Shown: piece by piece, positions 34,477-45,577 of the stretch
Layout: every line of letters begins with the position of its first letter
How positions within the stretch are numbered: the stretch's first letter is position 1
Assembly (NCBI GenBank): GCA_028868995.1
Contig: JAGWTH010000005.1
Span: 61,548-125,547, forward strand
DNA: 64,000 bases
DNA from: Burkholderiales bacterium
Lineage (GTDB): Bacteria > Pseudomonadota > Gammaproteobacteria > Burkholderiales > Burkholderiaceae_C
Direction: 5' to 3'
Position numbers and translations under genes: made by a program
The notes under the pieces: generated by a model
What the model was told of the DNA's origin: nothing
Databases searched by the model: none
What the model saw: only the letters and a program-made list of their open reading frames with translations

Positions 34477-36290
34477 AGTCGCCTGCCCCTGCCCAGGATC
34501 TGGATGCGCTGATCCTGCGCGAGCAGGCTGCGTCTCTTTTTGTCACCATCCGGGGCGCCATCTACAGCGACAGTGTGATCACACTGGTGTTCGGTGCGGT
34601 CATGTACTGGCAGATGCACCGAATGGTCATCCTGGTGTGGATGGCGGTCCATCTTGTCACCTTGCTGCGCATGCCGGCAGCGACAGCCCATTTCAGGGAC
34701 GCCGAAGACAGTCAGCACATCCTGCGCTGGATCGACACGTATTGTCGCGAGCTGCGCATCAACAGCGCCGGGTGGGGCGCCGCACCGCTGCTGTTTCTTC
34801 CCGACAGCCTGCCGCTTGTGTCAGTCATGACGTTGGTCCTGATGGGAATGAGCATGGGCGGCACGATCGCAGTCGCGCCGCTGCGGCGCGCTACCTACAA
34901 CCTGCTTCTGCCGATGATGCTGGGGTTGATGCTGGCGCTTTTGTTGCACGCCAGTCTGCTGAATGTGTTTCTGACCTGCTGCTGCCTGGTGTTCGTGGTC
35001 GCCGTGCTGCACTTTGCCAGGGCACAACACGAACTGCTGACCGCTTCATTGCGCACCCGTTTTGAAAAGACCGTTCTCGCGGAACGGCTGGAAGAACAGA
35101 TTCGCGCCACCGAACGCGCCAACCAGGAAAAGACCCGCTTCCTCGCCGCTGCCAGCCATGATCTGCGCCAGCCGTTACACGCCATCGCCCTGCTCGGCGC
35201 CGCCATGGAAAGGGAACTGGCCGGCCGACCGGAGCAGGCCGGCGCTGCTCGTCTGATGCGTGCGGTCAATGCACTCAGCCTCTCCCTGGACACCATGCTG
35301 GACGTCTCGCGTCTCGACGCCGGTGTGGTGCCGGCGGATCGCCATCCAGTGGCCTTGCAGGGTGTCTTCAATTCCCTCAACCACAGCTTCGTCAATGTTG
35401 CCAGTGAGAAGGGCATCCAGCTGCGCTTCCGCGCCACGCCGCTGTGGGTGGAAAGCGATCCGCAACTGCTGGGGCGGCTGCTGTCCAATCTGATCGACAA
35501 CGCCATCAAATACACGCAGCGGGGCGGGGTGCTTGTGGTGGCCCGGCGGCGCGCCAGCGAAGCAGGATTGCACGACTCGGAAGTATGGATAGATATCCGT
35601 GACTCTGGCATCGGCATCGCACCCGAGCACCAGAGCCGCGTCTTCGAGGAGTTCTACCAGGTCAGCAATCCTGGCCGAGATCGTTCACTCGGCCTTGGCA
35701 TAGGCTTGTCCATCGTCAAGCGACTGTCACATTTGCTGGCGCATCCGGTGGAGCTGAAATCCGTACTTGGGCTTAGCACGCGCCTGCGAATCCGGTTGCC
35801 TGCGGCCTCACCGCAACCCATGCAAGCCGTCGATCCTGCACCGCCGCGATCACTCGGATCTGCGCCGTGGCGTCCATCCACTCGCGTGCTGGTGCTGGAC
35901 GACGAGGCTGATGTCCGTGAAGCCATGTGCCGGCTGTTGCGTTCGCATGAAATCGAGGTTGAGGTAGTGTCCAGCGAGACCGAAGCAGTGGCTGCGCTCG
36001 ACAAAGCCACACAGGGGTCGAATCCCTTTTCTTTGCTGATCTGCGATTTTCGTCTTTCCGATGGAGATGATGGCCTGCAAGTCGGGCAGGCTCTGTCGCA
36101 GCAATTCTGCAATGTGCCCCTGCTGCTGGTAACAGGCGAAACTGCGCCGGAACGCCTGCAACGTGTGCATGAAGCCGGTGTGCCGGTGCTGTTCAAACCG
36201 GTCAGCGCCGAAGGTCTGTTGCATGCCATTGCGGCCGCCATGCCAACAAGCACATCGCCTGCAATGGACTGCGGCGCCGGCGTGCGATGA
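34473..36290 (+). CDS. Hybrid sensor histidine kinase
   Basis: The protein has 605 residues. The N-terminal membrane region (about 30-185) has roughly six hydrophobic segments and almost no periplasmic domain. A short coiled coil leads to the H box with His229 (AAASHDLRQPLHA), then ATPase motifs LIDNAIKYT, DSGIGIA and GLGIGLSIVK. A C-terminal receiver (about 465-590) has VLDDEADVREAM, the acceptor Asp in LLICDFRLSDG and FKPVS. The ligand cannot be inferred. It is co-transcribed with the LuxR-type regulator. Confidence 0.9.
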   Translation: MKSPAPAQDLDALILREQAASLFVTIRGAIYSDSVITLVFGAVMYWQMHRMVILVWMAVHLVTLLRMPAATAHFRDAEDSQHILRWIDTYCRELRINSAGWGAAPLLFLPDSLPLVSVMTLVLMGMSMGGTIAVAPLRRATYNLLLPMMLGLMLALLLHASLLNVFLTCCCLVFVVAVLHFARAQHELLTASLRTRFEKTVLAERLEEQIRATERANQEKTRFLAAASHDLRQPLHAIALLGAAMERELAGRPEQAGAARLMRAVNALSLSLDTMLDVSRLDAGVVPADRHPVALQGVFNSLNHSFVNVASEKGIQLRFRATPLWVESDPQLLGRLLSNLIDNAIKYTQRGGVLVVARRRASEAGLHDSEVWIDIRDSGIGIAPEHQSRVFEEFYQVSNPGRDRSLGLGIGLSIVKRLSHLLAHPVELKSVLGLSTRLRIRLPAASPQPMQAVDPAPPRSLGSAPWRPSTRVLVLDDEADVREAMCRLLRSHEIEVEVVSSETEAVAALDKATQGSNPFSLLICDFRLSDGDDGLQVGQALSQQFCNVPLLLVTGETAPERLQRVHEAGVPVLFKPVSAEGLLHAIAAAMPTSTSPAMDCGAGVR

Positions 36291-36540
36291 AAGGGCGGCA
36301 TGCGGTGAGCGGCAAGCTCCGCCTTCCTGTATTGAAGGGGCGTGGCGTCATCGGGTCGCGAACAGGCAGGTCGAACCCGTCAATGCCGTCCCATTCGACC
36401 CCGTGTCGGTATCGCGCTCACCCTCGGCTACCCGAGCCCCAGATCGACCTATGAGCGGCGCCCGGCTGGTAGCAACAGAGTGGGAGCAGCGGGCTGTGCG
36501 GTACGGCGGGCGGCGGCCCGGCCGAGGCACAATGCTCCCC

Positions 36541-39678
<3,138 letters not shown>

Positions 39679-39732
39679 GGACGCGAAAAAGCGCGGCGGC
39701 GCCGCGCTGGGTCGCAGGATCCGTGCGGCCTT

Positions 39733-40077
39733 TCAGTTGGTCAGCGGGCTGAAGCGCGAGCTGAGGCCGCCCGGCAGCAGGCCCTGGAACATCCGGGTGA
39801 CGGTCTGCAGCTGCTGGCGCGCGGCCGCTTCCCCGTGGACCGACGCCAGGGCCGCGAGCAGGTCGCCGCGCAGGTACCACAACGCCTGGATGTCGTTGGC
39901 GTAGCGCACACGACGGGTCACCGTGGCGTGCTGCTTGTCGCCCGGCTGGGTGAGCAGGGTGAGCATCGCTTCCCGGATATCTTCCATGCTCGAAGCCAGC
40001 ACCGAATCGCTGGGCAACACGGGGTTGCCCAGGAGGCCGTAGATGCTGTTCCTCAGAGTGCCCTTGAACCAAGCCAT
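39733..40077 (-). CDS. Small uncharacterised protein, paralogue of 2910-3323
   Basis: The protein has 114 residues (MAWFKGTLRNSIYGLL...). It shares the ordered pattern WFK, LR-SIY-L, IREAML, RRVRYA-D-Q-LW, RG-L and GEAAAR with the protein downstream of the MerR/cyclase-like gene. It lacks that protein's Pro/Ser tail. No known domain. Upstream on the minus strand, TTGCCA and GATAAG (16-bp spacer) form a possible promoter, and the dyad TGTCT-GGCA-AGACA (40132-40145) overlaps the -35. Confidence 0.7.
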   Translation of the reverse strand: MAWFKGTLRNSIYGLLGNPVLPSDSVLASSMEDIREAMLTLLTQPGDKQHATVTRRVRYANDIQALWYLRGDLLAALASVHGEAAARQQLQTVTRMFQGLLPGGLSSRFSPLTN

Positions 40078-40131
40078 ACGCACTTCCGTCCCGACGACTG
40101 ATGTTTGTGAAAACTTATCCCGGATTCTCCC

Positions 40132-40145
40132 TGTCTGGCAAGACA
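40132..40145. promoter_or_regulatory. TGTCT-N4-AGACA dyad upstream of the small paralogue
   Basis: An inverted repeat with the same half-site (AGACA/TGTCT) as the array at 1148-1323. It overlaps the presumed -35 of the minus-strand gene at 39733-40077. Confidence 0.5.
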
Positions 40146-40280
40146 CTCCGGTGACGGACTTCACGGAACTTTGCCTCGGGCCGGACGGATTGGTAACGGA
40201 CGGTCAGGCCGTGTTGCCGTTCGTCGGTCCGTGTAACCCGGTCCGGCGCTCGCGGATGGACCGTTCTCGCTGCGGGTCAG

Positions 40281-40322
40281 TTGACGCGGGTCAATCCCAT
40301 GGCCCCGCGGCCTTCGCACAGT
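40281..40322 (+). promoter_or_regulatory. FNR-type box and -10 (lipoprotein promoter)
   Basis: The palindrome TTGAC-GCGG-GTCAA (40281-40294) matches the FNR/ANR consensus TTGAT-N4-ATCAA with C/G at the fifth position. CACAGT at 40317-40322 lies 32 bp centre to centre downstream, as expected for a class II FNR promoter. The predicted start of transcription falls on the ATG at 40329. Confidence 0.7.
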
Positions 40323-40328
40323 AGGAAC

Positions 40329-40904
40329 ATGAGAATCCGCCTCCTTGCCGGCATCCTCCCGCTGGTCCTCCTGGCCGCCTGCTCGACGCTGCTGCCGCAC
40401 GGCACCACCGACGCCCCCCGGCCTTTCGGCACCTACGACGAAGCGGCCGCCGCGGCGGAGAGGATCGTCCCGTTCAAGACGAAGGAGGGGGAACTGCCGG
40501 CGCTCGGCTTCGACGCGAAGACCGGCAGCAACGTGCAGATCATCCCCTACCCGAACATCGTGGCTCGCCTGGCGCCGTATTCGGCGCTGGAGATCAACCA
40601 CCTCGACCCGGGCATCCGCAGCTGCATCCTGGCCACGACCGGCTGCCACGGCTACCTGTTCCGCTTCGAGCGCGAGGACCGCAAGCGCGAGGGCAGCTTC
40701 CTGGCCGACTTCCTGAACTTCCGGCGCCAGACCCACACCACGGGCTGGTGGTTCGAGGCCCTGGTCGTGATGGACAAGGACGGCACCGTCCTGTTCCGCA
40801 ACGTGGCCGGCCAGCCGCTGATCGATCGCACCGATACGCAACGCAACCCGCTGGGTCCCCTGCAGCCCGCCGGGGAGGCGACCGGCGCGATCCTGTTGCG
40901 ATAA
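40329..40904 (+). CDS. Exported lipoprotein of unknown function
   Basis: The protein has 191 residues. Lipoprotein signal MRIRLLAGILPLVLLAAC precedes a compact domain rich in aromatic and charged residues (PFGTYDEAAAAAERIVPFKT, ATTGCHGYLFRFEREDRK, GWWFEALVVMDKDGTVLFRN). Not a family I can name. An FNR box sits about 40 bp upstream, so expression under low oxygen is expected. It is the first gene of the FNR-box locus and probably co-transcribed with the P-type ATPase. Confidence 0.75.
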   Translation: MRIRLLAGILPLVLLAACSTLLPHGTTDAPRPFGTYDEAAAAAERIVPFKTKEGELPALGFDAKTGSNVQIIPYPNIVARLAPYSALEINHLDPGIRSCILATTGCHGYLFRFEREDRKREGSFLADFLNFRRQTHTTGWWFEALVVMDKDGTVLFRNVAGQPLIDRTDTQRNPLGPLQPAGEATGAILLR

Positions 40905-40905
40905 G

Positions 40906-43500
40906 CGCGGCGAGGCGGCCACGGAACCGCAGCCGCCCGGACTCCCGGCCGATTCGCAGGACTGGCCGCAGCGCACCGCGCCCGAACTGCTGGCCGCGCT
41001 GGGCAGCTCGCCGCAGGGCCTGAGCAGCGGGCAGGCCCTGGCGCGCCGCCAGGCGTGGGGCAGCAATACGCTGGCGGCGGCGCCCCGCCGGCGCCTGTTC
41101 ATCGAGTTCGGCCGGCGGCTGCGCAACCCGTTGCTGCTGGTGCTGCTTGCCGCGGGGGCGGTCTCCGTCCTCACGGGGGAGGGCGCCAGCGCCTGGATCA
41201 TCGGCGTGGTGGTCCTGCTGAGCCTGGCGCTGGACCAGATCCAGCAGCAGCGGGCGGAGGCGGCGGCGGCCCGCCTGTCCGACCAGGTGGCGATCACGGC
41301 CCGTGTCCTGCGCGACGGCGTCGAGCAGAAGGTGCCGGTGGCGGAGCTGGTGCCCGGAGACATCGTGCGGCTGGCGGCCGGCTCCCAGGTGCCCGGCGAC
41401 GGCGTCCTGCTGGCTGCCCAGGACCTGTTCGTGCAGCAGTCCGCCGTCACCGGCGAGTCGTTCCCGGCGGAAAAGAAGGCCGGTGTCGCGCCGACGGCGC
41501 CCGGGGCGGCGCCGGAAGGGCCGGGCGTGGTCTTCATGGGCACCAGCGTCCTTTCCGGCACCGGCACCATGCTCGTGTGCAGCACCGGCCGGGCTACCCG
41601 CATCGGCGAGGTGTCCCAGCTGATCACCCGGGAGCGCGAGGATCTCGCGTTCGAGCACGACCTGCGCCGGTTCGGCCTGTTCATCCTGCGCATCACGGTG
41701 TTCCTGGTGCTGTTCGTGCTGCTCGTGGGCGGCTTCTCGCACCGGCCCTGGCTGGACTCCTTCCTGTTCGCGGTGGCGCTGGCGGTCGGGATCACGCCGG
41801 AGCTGCTGCCGATGGTGGTGACCGTCAGCCTGGCGCGCGGGGCGCTGCGGCTGGCGCGCGAGCAGGTGATCGTCAAGCGGATGTCCGCCATCCACAACCT
41901 GGGCGAGATGGACGTGCTGTGCACCGACAAGACCGGTACGCTCACCGAGGCCCGAATCCGGCTCGTGCGCAACGTGGACGCGGGCGGCGCCGACAGCGAC
42001 TGCGTGCTGGAGAACGCCTTCCTCAACAGCCACTTCGAATCGGGGATCCGCACGCCGCTGGAAGACGCCATCCTCGCCCACGGGGGCATCGATGCCGCCG
42101 CGTGGCGCAAGGTCGACGAGGTCCCCTTCGACTTCGAACGGCGGCGCTTGTCGGTGCTGCTCGCGCGCGGCGGCGAGCGGCGCCTGGCGGTCAAGGGCGC
42201 GCCGGCGGACGTGCTGGCGCACTGCGACCGCTGGCGCGACGGCGAGCAGGTGCGTCCCTGGACCGACGAGGCGAGGGCGCGCGCCGAGGCCACCCTGCGC
42301 TCGCTGGAAACCGACGGCTTCCGGGTGCTCGGCGTGGCCTACAAGGCCGTGCCGCCGACCCTGGAGAACGCGAGCCTGCAGGACGAGGACGAACTGGTGT
42401 TCGCCGGCTTCGCCGCCTTCCTGGACCCGCCCAAGGCGGATGCCGCGCAGGCCCTGCGCGAACTGCTGGCCAAGGGCGTGCACGTGAAGATCGTCACCGG
42501 CGACAGCGAGCTGGTCACGCGCCACCTGTGCGCGGCGCTGGGCATGCCGGTGCACGGCGTGCTCCTGGGCCAGGAGATCGCCCGGCTCGACGAGCGCGCG
42601 CTGGCGCAGCGCGTGCAGAGGGCGAACCTGTTCTGCCGGGTCGACCCGATCCAGAAGAACCGCGTGATCCGCGCCCTGCGCGCGCGCGGGCACGTGGTGG
42701 GCTACCTGGGCGACGGCATCAACGACGCGCCGGCGCTGCACAGCGCGGACGTGGGCATCTCGGTCGACACCGCGGCCGACACGGCCCGCGCCGCGGCCGA
42801 CCTGATCCTGCTGCGCCACAGCCTGACGGTGCTCGACGCGGCCGTCACCGAGGGCCGGCGGACCTTCGCCAACACCCGCAAGTACATCCTCCTGGGCACC
42901 AGCTCCAATTTCGGCAACATGGTGAGCATGGCCTTCGCGGCCGTGGTGCTGCCCTTCCTGCCCATGCTGCCGGTGCAGATCCTGCTGAACAACCTGCTGT
43001 ACGACGCGGTTTCCGCCGCGTTGCCGCTGGACCGGGTCGACCCCGAAGACACCCGCACCCGGCAGCACTGGGACATCGCGGCGATCCGCCGCTTCATGTT
43101 CGTGATCGGGCCGGTGAGCTCGCTGTTCGACCTGCTCACCTTCTGGCTGCTGCTGCGGGTGCTGGGCGCGGCGGCGCCGGAGTTCCAGTCCGGCTGGTTC
43201 GTGGAGTCGCTGGCCACCCAGGTGCTGGCCGTGTTCGTGATCCGCACCCGCGGGCCGGCCTGGCGGGGCCGGCCCCATCCCGTCCTGGCGGCGACGGCGG
43301 CGGGGGTGGTGGGAGGGGCCGTCCTGCTGCCATTCACGCCGCTCGGGGCGCTGTTCGGCCTGGTGCCGCTGCCGCCGGTCTTCTATGCCGCCCTGGCGGG
43401 GATGACGCTGGCTTACCTGGCGCTGCTGGAGCTGGTGAAGCGCCTCTACCAGGCGCGGCAGCGCCGGCGGCAGCACCGGCGTCCCGTGCGCCCGGCTTGA
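40906..43500 (+). CDS. MgtA-type P-type cation ATPase (start unresolved)
   Basis: About 864 residues. The magnesium-transporter-like pattern is clear: cation ATPase N domain (ELLAALGSSPQGLSSGQALARR), AVTGESFPAEK, the M4 segment GITPELLPMVVT, phosphorylation site CTDKTGT (Asp codon at 41926), TGD and GDGINDAPAL. The conserved N-terminal part is encoded from about 40903, yet between the in-frame TGA at 40819 and TTG 41131 there is no ATG, GTG or TTG. TTG 41131 would begin inside the first membrane helix. A rare start codon or a sequence error is implied. It follows the FNR-controlled lipoprotein gene directly. Confidence 0.85.
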   Translation, partial: RGEAATEPQPPGLPADSQDWPQRTAPELLAALGSSPQGLSSGQALARRQAWGSNTLAAAPRRRLFIEFGRRLRNPLLLVLLAAGAVSVLTGEGASAWIIGVVVLLSLALDQIQQQRAEAAAARLSDQVAITARVLRDGVEQKVPVAELVPGDIVRLAAGSQVPGDGVLLAAQDLFVQQSAVTGESFPAEKKAGVAPTAPGAAPEGPGVVFMGTSVLSGTGTMLVCSTGRATRIGEVSQLITREREDLAFEHDLRRFGLFILRITVFLVLFVLLVGGFSHRPWLDSFLFAVALAVGITPELLPMVVTVSLARGALRLAREQVIVKRMSAIHNLGEMDVLCTDKTGTLTEARIRLVRNVDAGGADSDCVLENAFLNSHFESGIRTPLEDAILAHGGIDAAAWRKVDEVPFDFERRRLSVLLARGGERRLAVKGAPADVLAHCDRWRDGEQVRPWTDEARARAEATLRSLETDGFRVLGVAYKAVPPTLENASLQDEDELVFAGFAAFLDPPKADAAQALRELLAKGVHVKIVTGDSELVTRHLCAALGMPVHGVLLGQEIARLDERALAQRVQRANLFCRVDPIQKNRVIRALRARGHVVGYLGDGINDAPALHSADVGISVDTAADTARAAADLILLRHSLTVLDAAVTEGRRTFANTRKYILLGTSSNFGNMVSMAFAAVVLPFLPMLPVQILLNNLLYDAVSAALPLDRVDPEDTRTRQHWDIAAIRRFMFVIGPVSSLFDLLTFWLLLRVLGAAAPEFQSGWFVESLATQVLAVFVIRTRGPAWRGRPHPVLAATAAGVVGGAVLLPFTPLGALFGLVPLPPVFYAALAGMTLAYLALLELVKRLYQARQRRRQHRRPVRPA

Positions 43501-43537
43501 CGCGCGTCAAGCGGCCCGGAGGGGCTGCCGTTAAGGT
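43497..43537 (+). promoter_or_regulatory. FNR-type box and -10 (universal stress protein promoter)
   Basis: TTGAC-GCGC-GTCAA (43497-43510) overlaps the ATPase stop codon. TAAGGT (43532-43537) lies 31 bp centre to centre downstream. Transcription would start near 43545, 22 bp before the ATG. Confidence 0.75.
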
Positions 43538-43566
43538 CGGACCTGTCAGCACGATCGGAGCATCCC

Positions 43567-44409
43567 ATGACCCCATCCTGCAAGCAGGTGCTCGTGCACC
43601 TGGATGCCACCCGCGCGGCCCCGCTGCGCCTCGACGTCGCCCGCCGCCTCGCCCAGCAGCAGGGGGCCGCGCTGGCGGCCCTCTATGCCACGGTCCCGGT
43701 CTACCTGGAACTGCCGTACGCGCCCGACGGTGCGCCCGGCGTGATCCCGGGCCTGATGGAGGTCGACGAGGAGCGCCGCGCCGCGGCCCGCAAGGCCTTC
43801 GACGAGGCCATGAAGACGCCGGGCCCGGTCGCGACCTGGGCGGAGTCCAGCGACGTGCCGCTGATCCCTTCCGTCGCCGACCAGGCCTTCTACGCCGACC
43901 TGCTCGTGCTGGGCCAGCGCGACCCCGAGGACGCCGCGTCCTGGTCGGTTCCGCCCGATTTTCCCGAGGCGGTCCTGCAGGCCAGCGGACGCCCGGCGGT
44001 GGTGGTCCCCTATGGCGGCTGGCCGGGCGCCATCGGCAGCACCGTGGCGATCGCCTGGAAGCCCACGCCCGAAGCGGCGCGGGCCGTCGCGGCGGCCCTG
44101 CCGCTGCTGCAGCGGGCTTCGCGTGTGCACATCCTCAGCTGGGGCGAGGAGACGCAGACCATCGTGAAGGGCGCGGCCCTGGACCTCGCCGGCTACCTGC
44201 GCCTGCACGGCGTCGAGGCCACCTGGCACCATGGCGGGCCGGAACCCGAGGTCCTGGGTGAAATCCTGCTGTCCCGGGTGTTCGACCTGGGCGCCGACCT
44301 CCTGGTCATGGGCTGCTACGGGCACAGCCGCGCGCGCGAATGGGTCCTCGGCGGCACGAGCCGGACCATCCTCTCCAGCATGACCTTGCCCGTGCTGATG
44401 TCGCACTAG
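43567..44409 (+). CDS. Tandem universal stress protein (two UspA domains)
   Basis: The protein has 280 residues. Two UspA folds: the first (1-about 140, QVLVHLDATRAAPLRL) is degenerate, and the second (about 150-280) ends with MGCYGHSRAREWVLGGTSRTILSSMTLPVLMSH, which has the G-x2-G-x9-GS/T nucleotide-binding pattern. Double-domain Usp proteins are frequent members of FNR/ANR-controlled survival loci. Its own FNR-type promoter precedes it, and a bidirectional terminator follows. Confidence 0.9.
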   Translation: MTPSCKQVLVHLDATRAAPLRLDVARRLAQQQGAALAALYATVPVYLELPYAPDGAPGVIPGLMEVDEERRAAARKAFDEAMKTPGPVATWAESSDVPLIPSVADQAFYADLLVLGQRDPEDAASWSVPPDFPEAVLQASGRPAVVVPYGGWPGAIGSTVAIAWKPTPEAARAVAAALPLLQRASRVHILSWGEETQTIVKGAALDLAGYLRLHGVEATWHHGGPEPEVLGEILLSRVFDLGADLLVMGCYGHSRAREWVLGGTSRTILSSMTLPVLMSH

Positions 44410-44426
44410 GCTCGAGGCGGCAAGAA

Positions 44427-44452
44427 AAAAGGACCGGCACGCCGGTCCTTTT
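44427..44452. terminator. Bidirectional terminator between two convergent usp genes
   Basis: AAAAGGACCGGC pairs with GCCGGTCCTTTT (12-bp perfect stem, 2-nt loop), with A-rich and T-rich flanks so it can serve both strands. Confidence 0.88.
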
Positions 44453-44471
44453 CCGTTCGCGGCCCCGCCGT

Positions 44472-44921
44472 TCAGGCGGCTTTCGGCTCCGTGCTCCGCA
44501 CGGCCAGCACCGGCACCGGCGCCATCCGCAGCACCTGCTCGGCGCCGCTGCCCAGCAGGACACGGCCGACACCGCGGCGCCCGTGGGTGCCGACCACGAC
44601 CAGGTCGGCGTCCCAGCTGCGGGCCTCCTCGGCGACCAGCTCGCCGAGCCGCCCGCCCGGGACTTCCATCAGCTTGGTGTCGGCAGGCACGCCGGCGGAC
44701 TGGGCCATCGCCAGGGCGTCGTCGAGCACCTTCTTGGCGTAGTCGCGAGCGACGGCGAGCAGGTCGGCGCTGTACTCGTACCCGGTCAGGTAGGCCAGCT
44801 CGTCCAGCGCATGCACCAGGCGGACCCGGCCGCCGCTCTCGCGGGCGAGTTGCAGGGCCGCGACCACGGCCTTGTTGGAAGTCTCGCTGCCGTCCACCGG
44901 CACCAGGATGCGCTTGTACAT
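44472..44921 (-). CDS. Universal stress protein, single UspA domain
   Basis: The protein has 149 residues from ATG 44921. The ATP-type signature is complete: ILVPVDGSETSNKAV at the N-terminus and VVVGTHGRRGVGRVLLGSGAEQVLR near the C-terminus. Upstream on the minus strand, an FNR-type box (44990-45003) and CACCAT at the right distance form its promoter. Confidence 0.93.
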   Translation of the reverse strand: MYKRILVPVDGSETSNKAVVAALQLARESGGRVRLVHALDELAYLTGYEYSADLLAVARDYAKKVLDDALAMAQSAGVPADTKLMEVPGGRLGELVAEEARSWDADLVVVGTHGRRGVGRVLLGSGAEQVLRMAPVPVLAVRSTEPKAA

Positions 44922-44962
44922 GGAGGTTTCCTTTCGTTCTGGATGGGACATGGGACGCGGCC

Positions 44963-45003
44963 ATGGTGGCCCCGGGCCGGCTTTTACGCTTGAGGCGCAT
45001 CAA
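44963..45003 (-). promoter_or_regulatory. FNR-type box and -10 (single-domain usp promoter)
   Basis: TTGAG-GCGC-ATCAA (44990-45003). On the minus strand CACCAT (44968-44963) lies exactly 31 bp centre to centre away. No acceptable -10 exists at that distance on the plus strand, so the site appears to serve the minus-strand gene. Confidence 0.65.
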
Positions 45004-45041
45004 GCGCAAGCACGATCGCCTCCGGGAAGCACCAGCCCGGC

Positions 45042-45057
45042 CTAGGAGGAATCCTAG
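45042..45057. promoter_or_regulatory. Perfect CTAGGA-N4-TCCTAG palindrome
   Basis: A 16-bp dyad with 6-bp arms in the 225-bp gap 44922-45146, between the FNR box and the receiver-protein gene. It is a candidate operator for an unidentified regulator. No function is known to me. Confidence 0.4.
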
Positions 45058-45146
45058 TCGACCTCGGCGCGGGGCTCGGCGCGAATCGGAGTTGTCCGAG
45101 GCCGCAATTCAGCCGCCACCGATGTCCCGCCGACGGCGCCGCGACG

Positions 45147-45545
45147 ATGATTCCTCCCATGATTTCAAGCGGCTCCATCAAGGTGTTCCTCGCGGACGAC
45201 TCCCGTCCGATCCGCGAGCGCGTGAACGCCATGCTCGGGGCGGCCCACATGGACGTGGTCGGCGAGGCCGCCACCCCGGATACCTGCATCGCCGGCATCC
45301 TGGACTCCCACCCCGACGTCGTCGTGCTGGATGTGCAGCTCGAGGGCGGATCGGGCCTGCAGGTCCTCAAGGCGGTGCGTTCGGCGGACCCGGACGTGGC
45401 GTTCGTCGTCTTCAGCAACAACTCGGCCCCCGGCTATCGCAAGCGCTACCTCGGCGAAGGCGCCGTGCGGTTCCTCGACAAGAGCACCGAGTTCGACCAG
45501 CTTGCCCAGGCCGTCGCCAGCGCCGGCCGCCGTTCCGTCCATTGA
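45147..45545 (+). CDS. Stand-alone receiver-domain protein
   Basis: The protein has 132 residues from ATG 45147 (45159 also possible). A single CheY-like receiver: acidic pair ADD, phospho-acceptor Asp62 in VVVLDVQLEG, Ser/Thr switch in VVFSNNS, Lys in FLDKSTEF. There is no output domain and no adjacent kinase. It lies 32 bp upstream of the FNR gene and is probably co-transcribed. Confidence 0.87.
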   Translation: MIPPMISSGSIKVFLADDSRPIRERVNAMLGAAHMDVVGEAATPDTCIAGILDSHPDVVVLDVQLEGGSGLQVLKAVRSADPDVAFVVFSNNSAPGYRKRYLGEGAVRFLDKSTEFDQLAQAVASAGRRSVH

Positions 45546-45577
45546 GAGAGCACAACCAAGACAGTAAAGGGAAGACC

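Noticed and set aside
45020..45035. Plus-strand promoter for the receiver gene from the FNR box at 44990
   Set aside because: No hexamer with the A2/T6 pattern lies 30-32 bp downstream of the box centre, unlike the minus-strand side.
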